A stretch of DNA of 64,000 bases, from assembly GCA_902765485.1 (NCBI GenBank), contig CACWZZ010000001.1, positions 154,629 to 218,628 of the forward strand, in the 5' to 3' direction. The notes below the pieces were generated by a model. That model was not told the DNA's origin. It saw nothing but the letters and a program-made list of their open reading frames with translations, and made no database searches. Shown here one piece after another: positions 7,091-14,050 of the stretch. Position 1 is the stretch's first letter. The number at the start of each line of letters is the position of its first letter. The DNA is from an uncultured Bacteroidales bacterium. GTDB taxonomy: Bacteria > Bacteroidota > Bacteroidia > Bacteroidales > Paludibacteraceae. The translations under genes were made by a program, and so were the position numbers.

Positions 7091-7862
7091 TGCAAAAATA
7101 CTCTATGCGGTCTGCACCGCAGGTTTCTAGATATGTGGCTATATTGGCTTTGCTCGCTTTGCTCAATACCTCGCGTGCTGCGGCTGTGCATCGCACCTCT
7201 AGTACCGGTGTGCCATCGTCACTAATTTTGCCTGCTCCATACACCTCTAGTGCTCGCGTATTTCTACAGCCGGTAGCCTCTATAAAGTTAGCTGCAATAG
7301 TCAGTGCTGCGCGGTCTGCTGCCAGTACCATCGCTTTTGCTGCGTAGGCTAGTGGGTGCTCTTTCTGCGCTGCTCTTTCATATACGCTGTGCAGATCTGC
7401 TGCTTTTACTAGGTAGCCATTGCGCAGCAAAGCTAGTCCTAGATCAAACTCTTTTATAGCTCCATCGGTCGCAAGGTTCGCTAGAACCTGCTTTGCATTG
7501 CTTTGACTTGTATTGTTATTGTCTTGTATTGTATTGCTTTGTAAGGGGCTGCTAGTACCTGCTAGGGTCTGCTCGGTGCTGTTAGGTATTGCTTTTGCTC
7601 CGTTCTCCCTGCGTCTGTCGTTATTCTCTCTGCGCTCCTCGCATAGTTCCTCTAGATCTCCCTCATAGCATGCCATAGCTACAGCCGCAGCCGGCGAAAG
7701 TCTCTGCGCGTCCGGCATCTCTGCTGCTCCATATACTTTGGCTAGTTGGTAGTCTATAAAATACTCATATAAGCCGCAGCGTTCAGCCTCATTAGGTACT
7801 GCTTTGCGTATTCCTCGCACCCACTTTTCGTATATATGTGCGTGTGGTCTCGCTTTGCTCAT
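7080..7862 (-). CDS. Replication-module-like protein (DUF6291-like N-terminus)
   Basis: The 260-residue product has an N-terminal domain (1-100) with WVRGIRKAVPNEAERCGLYEYFIDYQL-like helices and an ending ENNDRRRENG, the layout of DUF6291 domains seen beside phage replication genes. A Ser/Asn/Gln-rich linker (about 100-130) and an alanine-rich helical C-terminal half follow. It is the second gene after the promoter at 8322-8353 and overlaps the nuclease gene. A role in initiating replication of the excised island is plausible from position, but no helicase or primase motif is visible. Confidence 0.5.
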   Translation of the reverse strand: MSKARPHAHIYEKWVRGIRKAVPNEAERCGLYEYFIDYQLAKVYGAAEMPDAQRLSPAAAVAMACYEGDLEELCEERRENNDRRRENGAKAIPNSTEQTLAGTSSPLQSNTIQDNNNTSQSNAKQVLANLATDGAIKEFDLGLALLRNGYLVKAADLHSVYERAAQKEHPLAYAAKAMVLAADRAALTIAANFIEATGCRNTRALEVYGAGKISDDGTPVLEVRCTAAAREVLSKASKANIATYLETCGADRIEYFCNGQ

Positions 7863-7905
7863 AGTTCTAATAATTTTGATTTGTTAGTACTCATTTTGAT
7901 TAGAT

Positions 7906-8211
7906 CTACTTGCGTACTCCCTTTATGCGCTTTACCTCCGAAAGCCAGTAGAAACACTTTGCGCCTACTTTGACTGGTACTAGGTAGTTCTCACGTCCCC
8001 AGCGCCAAAGGGTGCTGCGATCTACTCCCAGCATAGTAGCTGCCTGCGTGGGTGTTATCTGCATATCGGCCTGCTCGCGCTCCAGGCGCTCTGCGGTCTC
8101 TGCTGCGATAGTGTTTGCAAACTCTTTGAGGTCTTTGGCATCTACTACCAGTAGTGCGCCGTTTTCGTTTTTCAAAATCTCTGCTATATTCATATTATTT
8201 GCTGCGGCCAC
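7906..8211 (-). CDS. AlpA/MerR-type HTH protein of element 2
   Basis: The 101-residue product has a helical N-terminal half and a C-terminal winged HTH: TPTQAATMLGVDRSTLWRWGR, then the wing VPVKVGAKCFYWL. Proteins of this kind serve as excisionases or activators in integrative islands. It is the first gene after a perfect leftward promoter with a leader of about 100 bases, so it may control the replication and packaging genes that follow. It is similar in length and layout to the element-1 protein at 1119-1424. Confidence 0.72.
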   Translation of the reverse strand: MAAANNMNIAEILKNENGALLVVDAKDLKEFANTIAAETAERLEREQADMQITPTQAATMLGVDRSTLWRWGRENYLVPVKVGAKCFYWLSEVKRIKGVRK

Positions 8212-8321
8212 TATAGGGGTGCTACTGGGGCACTGTTACCCTCCTCCTCCCCTTTGGCTCGCTGGGTGGTTTCCGGTCAGTCCTACCTAGTAGCGGCGGC
8301 GGTGCTTTCCGAAAGCCGGTG

Positions 8322-8353
8322 CAAAAGTACTATATTTGCAGCAGATATGCAAA
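8322..8353 (-). promoter_or_regulatory. Promoter of the element-2 HTH/nuclease operon
   Basis: On the minus strand TTTG (8353-8350) and TACTTTTG (8329-8322) are separated by 20 bases. It reads toward the HTH gene starting at 8211. Confidence 0.7.
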
Positions 8354-8442
8354 AAATAACTAGCCGCCTCTAACTGGTCGGCTAGAAACGGCTAGAAACG
8401 GCATAGAAGCCTGCAAAGATTTGCTACAAAATCGTAGAAAAT

Positions 8443-9324
8443 CTATAGATCTGCGGGTATGTATATATCTAAGGGGATAGGTCTTTTAGGGTGTCTCTCC
8501 GGTTGTAGATATTGGGCTATGCTCTCCCACTTTCCGCACTCCGGAAACTCTGCGGCAAAAGCCTGCGGTTTTGGGTACATAGTTATGTATTGCTTTTCGC
8601 GTAGTGCTATTATGTGCGCAGCCACAAAAGCGCCCCCTCTGCCATCTATTTGTGCGTGCAGCCACTCTATTAGTGCTGCTTTGTCTTTGGCTTTAGCGCT
8701 CACTATATCGCTAAATAGCGCCGGTGCTGCGGCTCTCCTCTGCTGCGGCTTGGCTAGGTTCTCCAGTGCTGCGGCTATCGTTTCTCGATCTACTAGGCTG
8801 GCTAGGATCTCCGGCGCGTCCTCTGCTGGGTGTGGGTGTTTGCAGTGTGCAGCTACTAGCGCTGTCTGCGTGCGCTCTGCGTGTGTTAGATCTCTACGCT
8901 CTAGCAGTAAAGCCGCAGCGTCCTCGATAGGCTGCTGCACGCTCTCCCAGCGGGTGTGCCAGTTCTCCAGCCATTTAGCCGCAGCCTCTGCGGTGTCTAG
9001 TCTCTCGATAGCCATCTGCATCGCATAGCCGTAGGCATAATAGAAAGCACGCAGCCACTCCCACAAATTCCGCAGCGGGTGGTGGTGGCTGGTGCAGTAG
9101 TTCGCTAGCTGTAGGCCGTATATAGGGCACTGCGCAGCCTCCGGTGTTGCGGCTACTAGGTACAGCGTAATATGCGCGCGGCTGTTTCCGGATAAGCCGC
9201 AGCGCTCTAGGTCTGCTGTTAGGTACTCTGCGCCGGTTCTATAGGCGCTTGCTGCGCAGTGAGGGCGCAGAATCTCTAGGCATACGCGCACTGCGTCTAG
9301 GTCATTTAGTTTGCTATAGTCCAT
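8443..9324 (-). CDS. Hypothetical island protein
   Basis: The 293-residue product is largely helical and alanine-rich. The C-terminal 90 residues carry a more conserved-looking pattern (GRGGAFVAAHIIALREKQYI, then FAAEFPECGKWESIAQYL). This resembles the C-terminal helical module found in several Bacteroidota mobile-element proteins, where a short helical DNA- or protein-binding unit is assumed. No enzyme motif is visible. It lies alone between the integrase block and the operon promoter, with about 200 bases of AT-rich sequence upstream. The function is unknown. In satellites this position often holds a gene that interferes with helper assembly, but that is only an analogy. Confidence 0.55.
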   Translation of the reverse strand: MDYSKLNDLDAVRVCLEILRPHCAASAYRTGAEYLTADLERCGLSGNSRAHITLYLVAATPEAAQCPIYGLQLANYCTSHHHPLRNLWEWLRAFYYAYGYAMQMAIERLDTAEAAAKWLENWHTRWESVQQPIEDAAALLLERRDLTHAERTQTALVAAHCKHPHPAEDAPEILASLVDRETIAAALENLAKPQQRRAAAPALFSDIVSAKAKDKAALIEWLHAQIDGRGGAFVAAHIIALREKQYITMYPKPQAFAAEFPECGKWESIAQYLQPERHPKRPIPLDIYIPADL

Positions 9325-9532
9325 AGGTCTCTATTTTGTTGCGTCTGCTGCATTTTCTTTTGCGGGCTGGGTGTTTTATCGGCTAGCCTCCAAATAGGCT
9401 TGCAGGTGGCTTTGTGTGGTGGTTCTCGCTGCGGCTCTAAAGTAATTATTTTAATTAGTTTATAATTATTTTGATTACCGGCTAGGCTATACCTCCCCTG
9501 CAGCCGTTCACATACCCAGTGCGCCTGCTCTC

Positions 9533-9766
9533 CTACTTTGTGGCTACTCCATCGCTGTAGGCTAGTGCCTCTAGGATCTTTGCACCCACTATAGGCGCTA
9601 TAGCCTGCTGGTAGTCTGCTAGCGCGTTTGCTGCGGCTATAGCCTCTGCGCTCTCCTCTCCATACTCTGCGGCCACTATGTCATGTAGGCGGCTGGCTGC
9701 GTTCTCTACCTCTTTTGCTGCGGCTAGCAGTTTGTTAGCCTCGCTGTCTAGAATTGTGTGTGTCAT
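9533..9766 (-). CDS. Small alpha-helical protein downstream of the integrase
   Basis: The 77-residue product begins MTHTILDSEANKLLAAAKEV and is alanine-rich and helical throughout. The start at 9766 is preferred because the frame's earlier ATG at 9805 overlaps the integrase stop. It follows the integrase by 38 bases and is probably co-transcribed with it. No family is recognised. The 9325-9532 gap after it holds repeated TAATTATTTT-type AT-rich sequence and no clear gene. Confidence 0.55.
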   Translation of the reverse strand: MTHTILDSEANKLLAAAKEVENAASRLHDIVAAEYGEESAEAIAAANALADYQQAIAPIVGAKILEALAYSDGVATK

Positions 9767-9804
9767 TGTGTTTGTGTATTTAGTTAGATTATATAGCGGG
9801 GGCA

Positions 9805-11196
9805 CTACTGCGCCTCCTCGATTAGTTCTAGATCTGCACCCACTTTATAGGCTGGCTGGCGAAAAGCTACACACATAAGCGCAAAGCGATCTGCGCGCTC
9901 TAGGTTTGTATAGCGTTTCACTGCCTCGCTATTCTCACTATGCAAGCCGGCTGCATATTCATTTATCTGCACTTTGTTCAGCATATCTACGTGCGTTTTG
10001 CGTGCTAGTTTGCTGCTGCCAAATTCATATAGCGGGCGGTACTCATTAGTTCCGGTCTCTGCGTTGTACTTTGTTACTTTGCGATCTATTCCGCAAGCTT
10101 TTAGCAGGTCTTTTATTTTGGCATTGTAGCCACTAGCGCCGTAGCGGTTGCGCAGGATAGGAAACGAAAAGCCGCAGCCCTTTATGATATCTAGTGCATA
10201 GCGCATGATAGGTGTCTCTACCTCGCTATAGTCTGCTGCGGCCTCTGCGGTCTTTTCCGGCAAATAGTGGATATAAGCAAAGCCGCTGGGATCTACTGCT
10301 ATATTGTCCATAGATAGGCGCGCAAAGTCTCCCAGCCTACAGCCGAAAGCGCACTGCACTACAAAAGCGCTGCGGGTCTCCTCTAGTTTCGCTGGGATCT
10401 TTGCAGATAGTACGCGCTGCAGTTCCTCTGCTACTAGGTATATAGGCGCATCGTATTTCTCGCGCAGTACTTTGCGCGTGTGCTCTTTGCCTAGTCTCCG
10501 GAAAGGGTTTGCGTCTATCTCTCCAGCGTCCTCTAGTGCAGTAAAGAATGTGCGCAGCATCTTTAGCTTTGTAGCTGCTGTGTTATCGGATCTGCGCTCC
10601 GTTGGTATGTCGATAGTCTTGCAGTCTGCGTACAGCTGCGGCCAGTCTGCTGTATAGCGGTATTCGTCTAGCACGAAAGCGCGAAAGTCCATAAGCACCG
10701 GCGCAGTCACTTGCGCGGGTGTTATGTCTATACGATTAGTAACTACTAGGAAGCGGCGCAGTATTCTAGCCACTACGCTATAGTGTCTGCCTCGCGCATT
10801 GCCTATCAGTCCATCGCGCTCGCTGTCTGCTATGTACTTTTGGAAACGCTCTAGCAGGGTGCGCGGCTGTCCGGTCTCTATGTTAGGGCGCTTTATACGC
10901 TCTATATAGGTGTGCAGTGTTTCGCCGGTCATGGGTGCACCATCGGCGCGCATAGCTGCATAGGCTGCGGATATGATCCGGCGCTCCTCGCGTATATCGG
11001 CTACTAGTTCCGGATCGTATTTGCTCACGTGCTTTGCCGGTTCGCCGGTGTTATCCAGCTTTGCTAGGTCGCGCAGATCTGCTACTATGTCGCTGGGGTG
11101 TGTTAGATCACACTTGCGGCCATCTTTTAGACGAAAGCGCAGCCGGATAGTTCCGGTGCTCTTTGTAGTCCTCAATTTTAGCGTTACTTTTTCCAT
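9805..11196 (-). CDS. Tyrosine integrase of element 2
   Basis: The 463-residue product is a tyrosine recombinase. An N-terminal arm-binding domain (1-100) is followed by a SAM-like domain (about 110-230) and a catalytic domain. Catalytic Arg I is in CAFGCRLGDFARL. Box II reads SSKLARKTH, where the usual H-x-x-R has Lys in place of His. The final box is GLHSENSEAVKRY, with His and the Tyr nucleophile. Lys at the box II position is tolerated in the wider Tyr-recombinase/topoisomerase IB fold. The gene reads inward from the right end, with its promoter overlapping the arm-site region, which would allow autoregulation. It is clearly diverged from the element-1 integrase although both appear to use the same 15-base site. 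Confidence 0.9.
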   Translation of the reverse strand: MEKVTLKLRTTKSTGTIRLRFRLKDGRKCDLTHPSDIVADLRDLAKLDNTGEPAKHVSKYDPELVADIREERRIISAAYAAMRADGAPMTGETLHTYIERIKRPNIETGQPRTLLERFQKYIADSERDGLIGNARGRHYSVVARILRRFLVVTNRIDITPAQVTAPVLMDFRAFVLDEYRYTADWPQLYADCKTIDIPTERRSDNTAATKLKMLRTFFTALEDAGEIDANPFRRLGKEHTRKVLREKYDAPIYLVAEELQRVLSAKIPAKLEETRSAFVVQCAFGCRLGDFARLSMDNIAVDPSGFAYIHYLPEKTAEAAADYSEVETPIMRYALDIIKGCGFSFPILRNRYGASGYNAKIKDLLKACGIDRKVTKYNAETGTNEYRPLYEFGSSKLARKTHVDMLNKVQINEYAAGLHSENSEAVKRYTNLERADRFALMCVAFRQPAYKVGADLELIEEAQ

Positions 11197-11226
11197 CTCG
11201 ATAGGGCTTTATATCAAAAACTGGTG

Positions 11227-11258
11227 CAAAGATACTGCTTTTTTTTGATATATGCAAG
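11227..11258 (-). promoter_or_regulatory. Integrase promoter of element 2
   Basis: On the minus strand CTTG (11258-11255) and TATCTTTG (11234-11227) are separated by 20 bases; the -33 box deviates in one base. It ends two bases from the first arm-type TTTGCCCC repeat. Confidence 0.6.
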
Positions 11259-11260
11259 AA

Positions 11261-11279
11261 TTTGCCCCACTTTTGCCCC
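11261..11279 (+). repeat. Arm-type integrase sites, right end of element 2
   Basis: TTTGCCCC at 11261-11268 and 11272-11279, same orientation, 11 bases apart, as at the left end. The 120 bases from here to the attachment repeat are AT-rich and without a gene. Confidence 0.55.
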
Positions 11280-11399
11280 ACATTTTTGCAATTTTTTGCA
11301 ATAATTTTGAAAAAGCCTGCAAAAGTGTATGCGCGTATATATGTAATATATAAGCAGTTACGATATTTCAGCGTTTTTCAAAAGTATTGTATTATTGAA

Positions 11400-11414
11400 T
11401 CCTGCATGGATCAC
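11400..11414. repeat. Right attachment-site repeat of element 2
   Basis: Exact copy of TCCTGCATGGATCAC from 5882-5896. Preceded by GAA, it reads GAATCCTGCATGGATCAC, which has the form of a tRNA 3' half (end of the T-loop, T-stem CCTGC, acceptor ATGGATC). The terminator begins at the next base. Confidence 0.75.
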
Positions 11415-11446
11415 AAGCGTCTGAGGTTGCCTCAGACGCTTTTTTG
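11415..11446 (+). terminator. Orphan rho-independent terminator after the attachment site
   Basis: AAGCGTCTGAGG pairs perfectly with CCTCAGACGCTT around a three-base loop and runs into TTTTTT. No gene precedes it here; it most likely ended the tRNA transcript before the elements integrated. Confidence 0.8.
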
Positions 11447-11469
11447 TGTCGGTAACGTATCACGAATAT

Positions 11470-11530
11470 CCCCCTAATCACCCCTTAATCACCCCCTTAT
11501 CACCCCCTAATCACCCCCTTATCACCCCCT
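11470..11530 (+). repeat. 11-base tandem repeat, unit ATCACCCCYTA
   Basis: About five and a half imperfect copies of an 11-base unit (CCCCCTAATCA, CCCCTTAATCA, CCCCCTTATCA and variants). It lies between the orphan terminator and the promoter at 11578. Confidence 0.8.
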
Positions 11531-11577
11531 TTTGGCACGAAAAAAGGAAAAATAATTGTAAAAAAATGACATTGTCT

Positions 11578-11609
11578 ATTGCATAATTAAAAAAAATACA
11601 GTATCTTTG
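11578..11609 (+). promoter_or_regulatory. Promoter of the FHA/kinase operon
   Basis: ATTG at 11578-11581 and TATCTTTG at 11602-11609 are separated by 20 bases. The start would be near 11616, giving a leader of about 250 bases that contains the repeats at 11648-11794. Confidence 0.65.
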
Positions 11610-11647
11610 CAGCCGAATTTATACCAAATGCCGCAGAAGGCGTATAT

Positions 11648-11794
11648 GAAGCCTTGTATTATTTGGAGGAAACCTTGTATTATGTGGCGGAAGCCTTGTA
11701 TTTGTGTGTATAGCGCATAGTGCATAGTGTATAGCGCATAGTGCATAGTGTGTATAGCGCATAGTGTGTATAGTGCATAGTGTGTGTAGTGCAT
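11648..11794 (+). repeat. Short repeats in the leader of the FHA/kinase operon
   Basis: Three spaced copies of GAAGCCTTGTATT (11648, 11669, 11690) are followed by about ten units of GCATAGTG/GTATAGC between 11707 and 11794. No gene is present. The antisense reading gives a repetitive MHYALYT peptide that I regard as an artefact. Confidence 0.75.
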
Positions 11795-11869
11795 AAAAGG
11801 CAGGAATACCATTATAACGGAGTTAGCCGAAAATCCGTAGAAGAGTAGGCACCCGAAAATCAAAACAAT

Positions 11870-13438
11870 ATGAAAACCATCTACATTGGAAAAGGAACTG
11901 ACAACGATTATGTTGCCAATGATTCGACTGTATCCCGTAAACATGCTTCAATCACAGTAACCGATGACGGTCGGATAGTGCTGAAGGATCTAAATTCCAC
12001 AAACGGAACTTTTGTCAACGGCAAGCGTATTCAATCCGAGGTGGTACTTCAACCGAACGACGTGGTGTTATTAGGCCGATATAATCTGGACTGGAAGAGC
12101 GTAGCGTCTTCTTCGAACGGAGGTCATACCCGCCGCGTGTCAGCATATAATCCCAACAAGAAAGTGATCGGTCGTGCCAATACATGTGATGTATGCCTGC
12201 CGTACGAAGATGTGTCTTCGGAGCACGCTTTTTTGGAGAAATTGTCCAGCGGCGAAATCGCAATAACCGACAATCGTTCGACCAACGGCACTTATGTGAA
12301 CGGCGAACGGATCAGTTACAAAGTGCTTCACAGCGGCGATGTAGTGACGATTTCGAAAGGTCATGTGCTGGAATGGGAGAAACTGATGCCGGCAGCAGCT
12401 GCGGGTGCAGCAGGCAAGCAAGGGGCAGGAAAAGCGAATAATAATCTGACCTTTATGGTAGCCGCCATAGCGGCTCTGCTGATCGTCTTAGGCGGCGGAA
12501 TATTCTATTATATCAAGCACAAGGCATGGAGCCCGGAGAAAGTTTATTCGACCTACAAAAACAGCGTGGTATTAGTGGGCGCAACCGTTCATTACACGCC
12601 TTATTATAAAGGAACGAAGTTGTCTGAGGCTGCGTGCAATGAAGGTTTCGGGCAATACAGCGTGCAAGAAGGCGAAGTGTACCGCAAATCAATCTCCTGG
12701 ACAGGAACGGGTTTCTTTGTGTCGAAAGACGGCTATATAGCAACAAACCGCCATGTGGCGAACATGATAGCCAAAGAAGATGCGGTAAACAAAGAGAAAA
12801 TCCGCAAGCAGATAAAAGTGGATCTGGAGACCTGGTTCAATTCGCTATATGCTGCCTATCTGAGTTTGCGGGATGCAGAAGCACGTACTAAGTACGCCAA
12901 TGTGCTGAACCTGTTGTCGGAGATCTACCAGCACGAAGAGGACATAACCATCGAGTTGGAATATGATTTCCTCGGCGCCGCTTTGAACGATACGCACGTA
13001 TCGACGCTAAGCGATTTCTATCCGTGTACCTTTATCCGTAATCATAGCAACGAAGATGTGGATGCAGCTCTGATCCAGTTGAACAGCAAGCAGACTCCGG
13101 AGCACGCGGTGGTAGTCAGTCTGCAGGATATCTCGCGCGACAAGGATCATGCCCTTGGCAGCAAGATTTACACGATCGGTTTCCCGCGCGCGTTTATATT
13201 AGGTCAGACCGACACAGGTCTGGAGGCGAATAACCAAAGCGGCGAAGTGACGCAGGAGCAAGGCGATATTACTTTTGGTCACAATATCGTCACGACAAGC
13301 GGCGCGAGCGGTTCTCCTATATTTGACAGTCATGGTCGTTTCGCGGGCATAGTTGCGACGGTATGGGCATTCGGCGGAACACCAACCGGTTACAACGGCG
13401 CCGTTCGTCCCGAGCGCGCAGCGGAACTAATGAAATAA
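11870..13438 (+). CDS. Double-FHA, membrane-anchored trypsin-like protease
   Basis: The 522-residue product has two FHA phosphothreonine-binding domains (about 1-75 and 95-165), each with the G-R/K...S-x-x-H and N-G-T signatures (STVSRKHA, NSTNGTFVNG; VSSEHAF, RSTNGTYVNG). After an Ala/Gly linker comes one membrane span (about 193-213, FMVAAIAALLIVLGGGIFYY), then a trypsin-like protease. Its triad is His in TNRHV (about 294), Asp in NEDVDAALIQL (about 398) and Ser in SGASGSP (about 480). The FHA domains would face the cytoplasm and the protease the periplasm, so phosphorylation inside could control proteolysis outside. It is the first gene of a six-gene operon with kinases and a phosphatase. 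The domain calls are strong; the topology and coupling are inferred. Confidence 0.85.
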   Translation: MKTIYIGKGTDNDYVANDSTVSRKHASITVTDDGRIVLKDLNSTNGTFVNGKRIQSEVVLQPNDVVLLGRYNLDWKSVASSSNGGHTRRVSAYNPNKKVIGRANTCDVCLPYEDVSSEHAFLEKLSSGEIAITDNRSTNGTYVNGERISYKVLHSGDVVTISKGHVLEWEKLMPAAAAGAAGKQGAGKANNNLTFMVAAIAALLIVLGGGIFYYIKHKAWSPEKVYSTYKNSVVLVGATVHYTPYYKGTKLSEAACNEGFGQYSVQEGEVYRKSISWTGTGFFVSKDGYIATNRHVANMIAKEDAVNKEKIRKQIKVDLETWFNSLYAAYLSLRDAEARTKYANVLNLLSEIYQHEEDITIELEYDFLGAALNDTHVSTLSDFYPCTFIRNHSNEDVDAALIQLNSKQTPEHAVVVSLQDISRDKDHALGSKIYTIGFPRAFILGQTDTGLEANNQSGEVTQEQGDITFGHNIVTTSGASGSPIFDSHGRFAGIVATVWAFGGTPTGYNGAVRPERAAELMK

Positions 13439-13474
13439 AGATAAAATATTAACCCAATAAAACATACAAAAGTT

Positions 13475-14047
13475 ATGGCAACGAAAAAATGTATCAATGG
13501 TCATCAGTATGATGCCAGTATCTACGGCGACAATTGTCCGTTCTGTCCTTCTCACGAAGCAACCGCAATGATTCCGAACGGTGGATCGTCCAGCGGCGGG
13601 GAGACCGCAGTAATCGGTCACGAGGCTCCCACTATTCCAATGAACGAAGGCGCGGGCGGCGAGTTCGCAGGCGGCGGAACTGTGATCCGTCGCGCAGACG
13701 GTCAGCCAATGACAGGCGGCGCGGGCGGCAATAAGAAACTGGTAGGTGTGCTTATTTCCTATAGCGTAGATCCGATGGGCGAGGTATATAAGATATATGA
13801 AGGAAGAAATATCATCGGTCGCGCTCCGGTGTGCGACATCGCTATTCCGAGCGACGAGAATATGTCCGGTCAGCACCTGCTGATTCTGTATGTAGAGGCA
13901 GAAGGAATCGTTTGGGCAGAGGACCAGAAATCGTCCAACGGCACGTATATCAACGGTAAGTTCTCCCGCGGCATGATCGAATTGCACACGAACGACCAGA
14001 TTGTGATCGGCGGCACCAAGTTTATTTTCTTCCAAATCCCGAGATAA
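13475..14047 (+). CDS. Zinc-ribbon FHA-domain protein
   Basis: The 190-residue soluble protein opens with CINGHQYDASIYGDNCPFC, a Cys/His pair plus C-x-x-C that suggests a small zinc ribbon. A Gly/Ala-rich linker follows. The C-terminal FHA domain (about 110-188) shows GRNIIGRAPVCD, MSGQHLL and SSNGTYINGKF. FHA domains read phosphothreonine, so it is a likely cytoplasmic adaptor or substrate of the neighbouring kinases. It starts 36 bases after the protease gene and stops three bases before the phosphatase gene. Confidence 0.8.
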   Translation: MATKKCINGHQYDASIYGDNCPFCPSHEATAMIPNGGSSSGGETAVIGHEAPTIPMNEGAGGEFAGGGTVIRRADGQPMTGGAGGNKKLVGVLISYSVDPMGEVYKIYEGRNIIGRAPVCDIAIPSDENMSGQHLLILYVEAEGIVWAEDQKSSNGTYINGKFSRGMIELHTNDQIVIGGTKFIFFQIPR

Positions 14048-14050
14048 ACT

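Larger units (their letters stand above)
5882..11414. mobile_element. Integrative element 2, compact phage-satellite-like island
   Basis: The island is bounded by exact copies of TCCTGCATGGATCAC at 5882 and 11400. All seven genes read leftward: integrase, a small helical protein, a 293-residue unknown, an HTH protein, a DUF6291-like replication-associated protein, a VRR-NUC nuclease and a terminase-small-subunit-like protein. Arm-type TTTGCCCC repeats occur near both ends. No gene for capsid, portal, tail, lysis or large terminase is present. CTAG-rich, GCT/GCG-rich codon use differs clearly from element 1. An integrase plus a small terminase without structural genes is characteristic of phage-inducible islands. 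Confidence 0.8.

Noticed and set aside
11470-11530. CRISPR array
   Set aside because: The unit is only 11 bases and contiguous, without spacers, and no cas gene is present in the window. The same holds for 42646-42705.
11576-11944. 122-residue minus-strand frame with repeated MHYALYT
   Set aside because: Translation of short DNA repeats; it overlaps the start of the FHA protease gene and has no start context.
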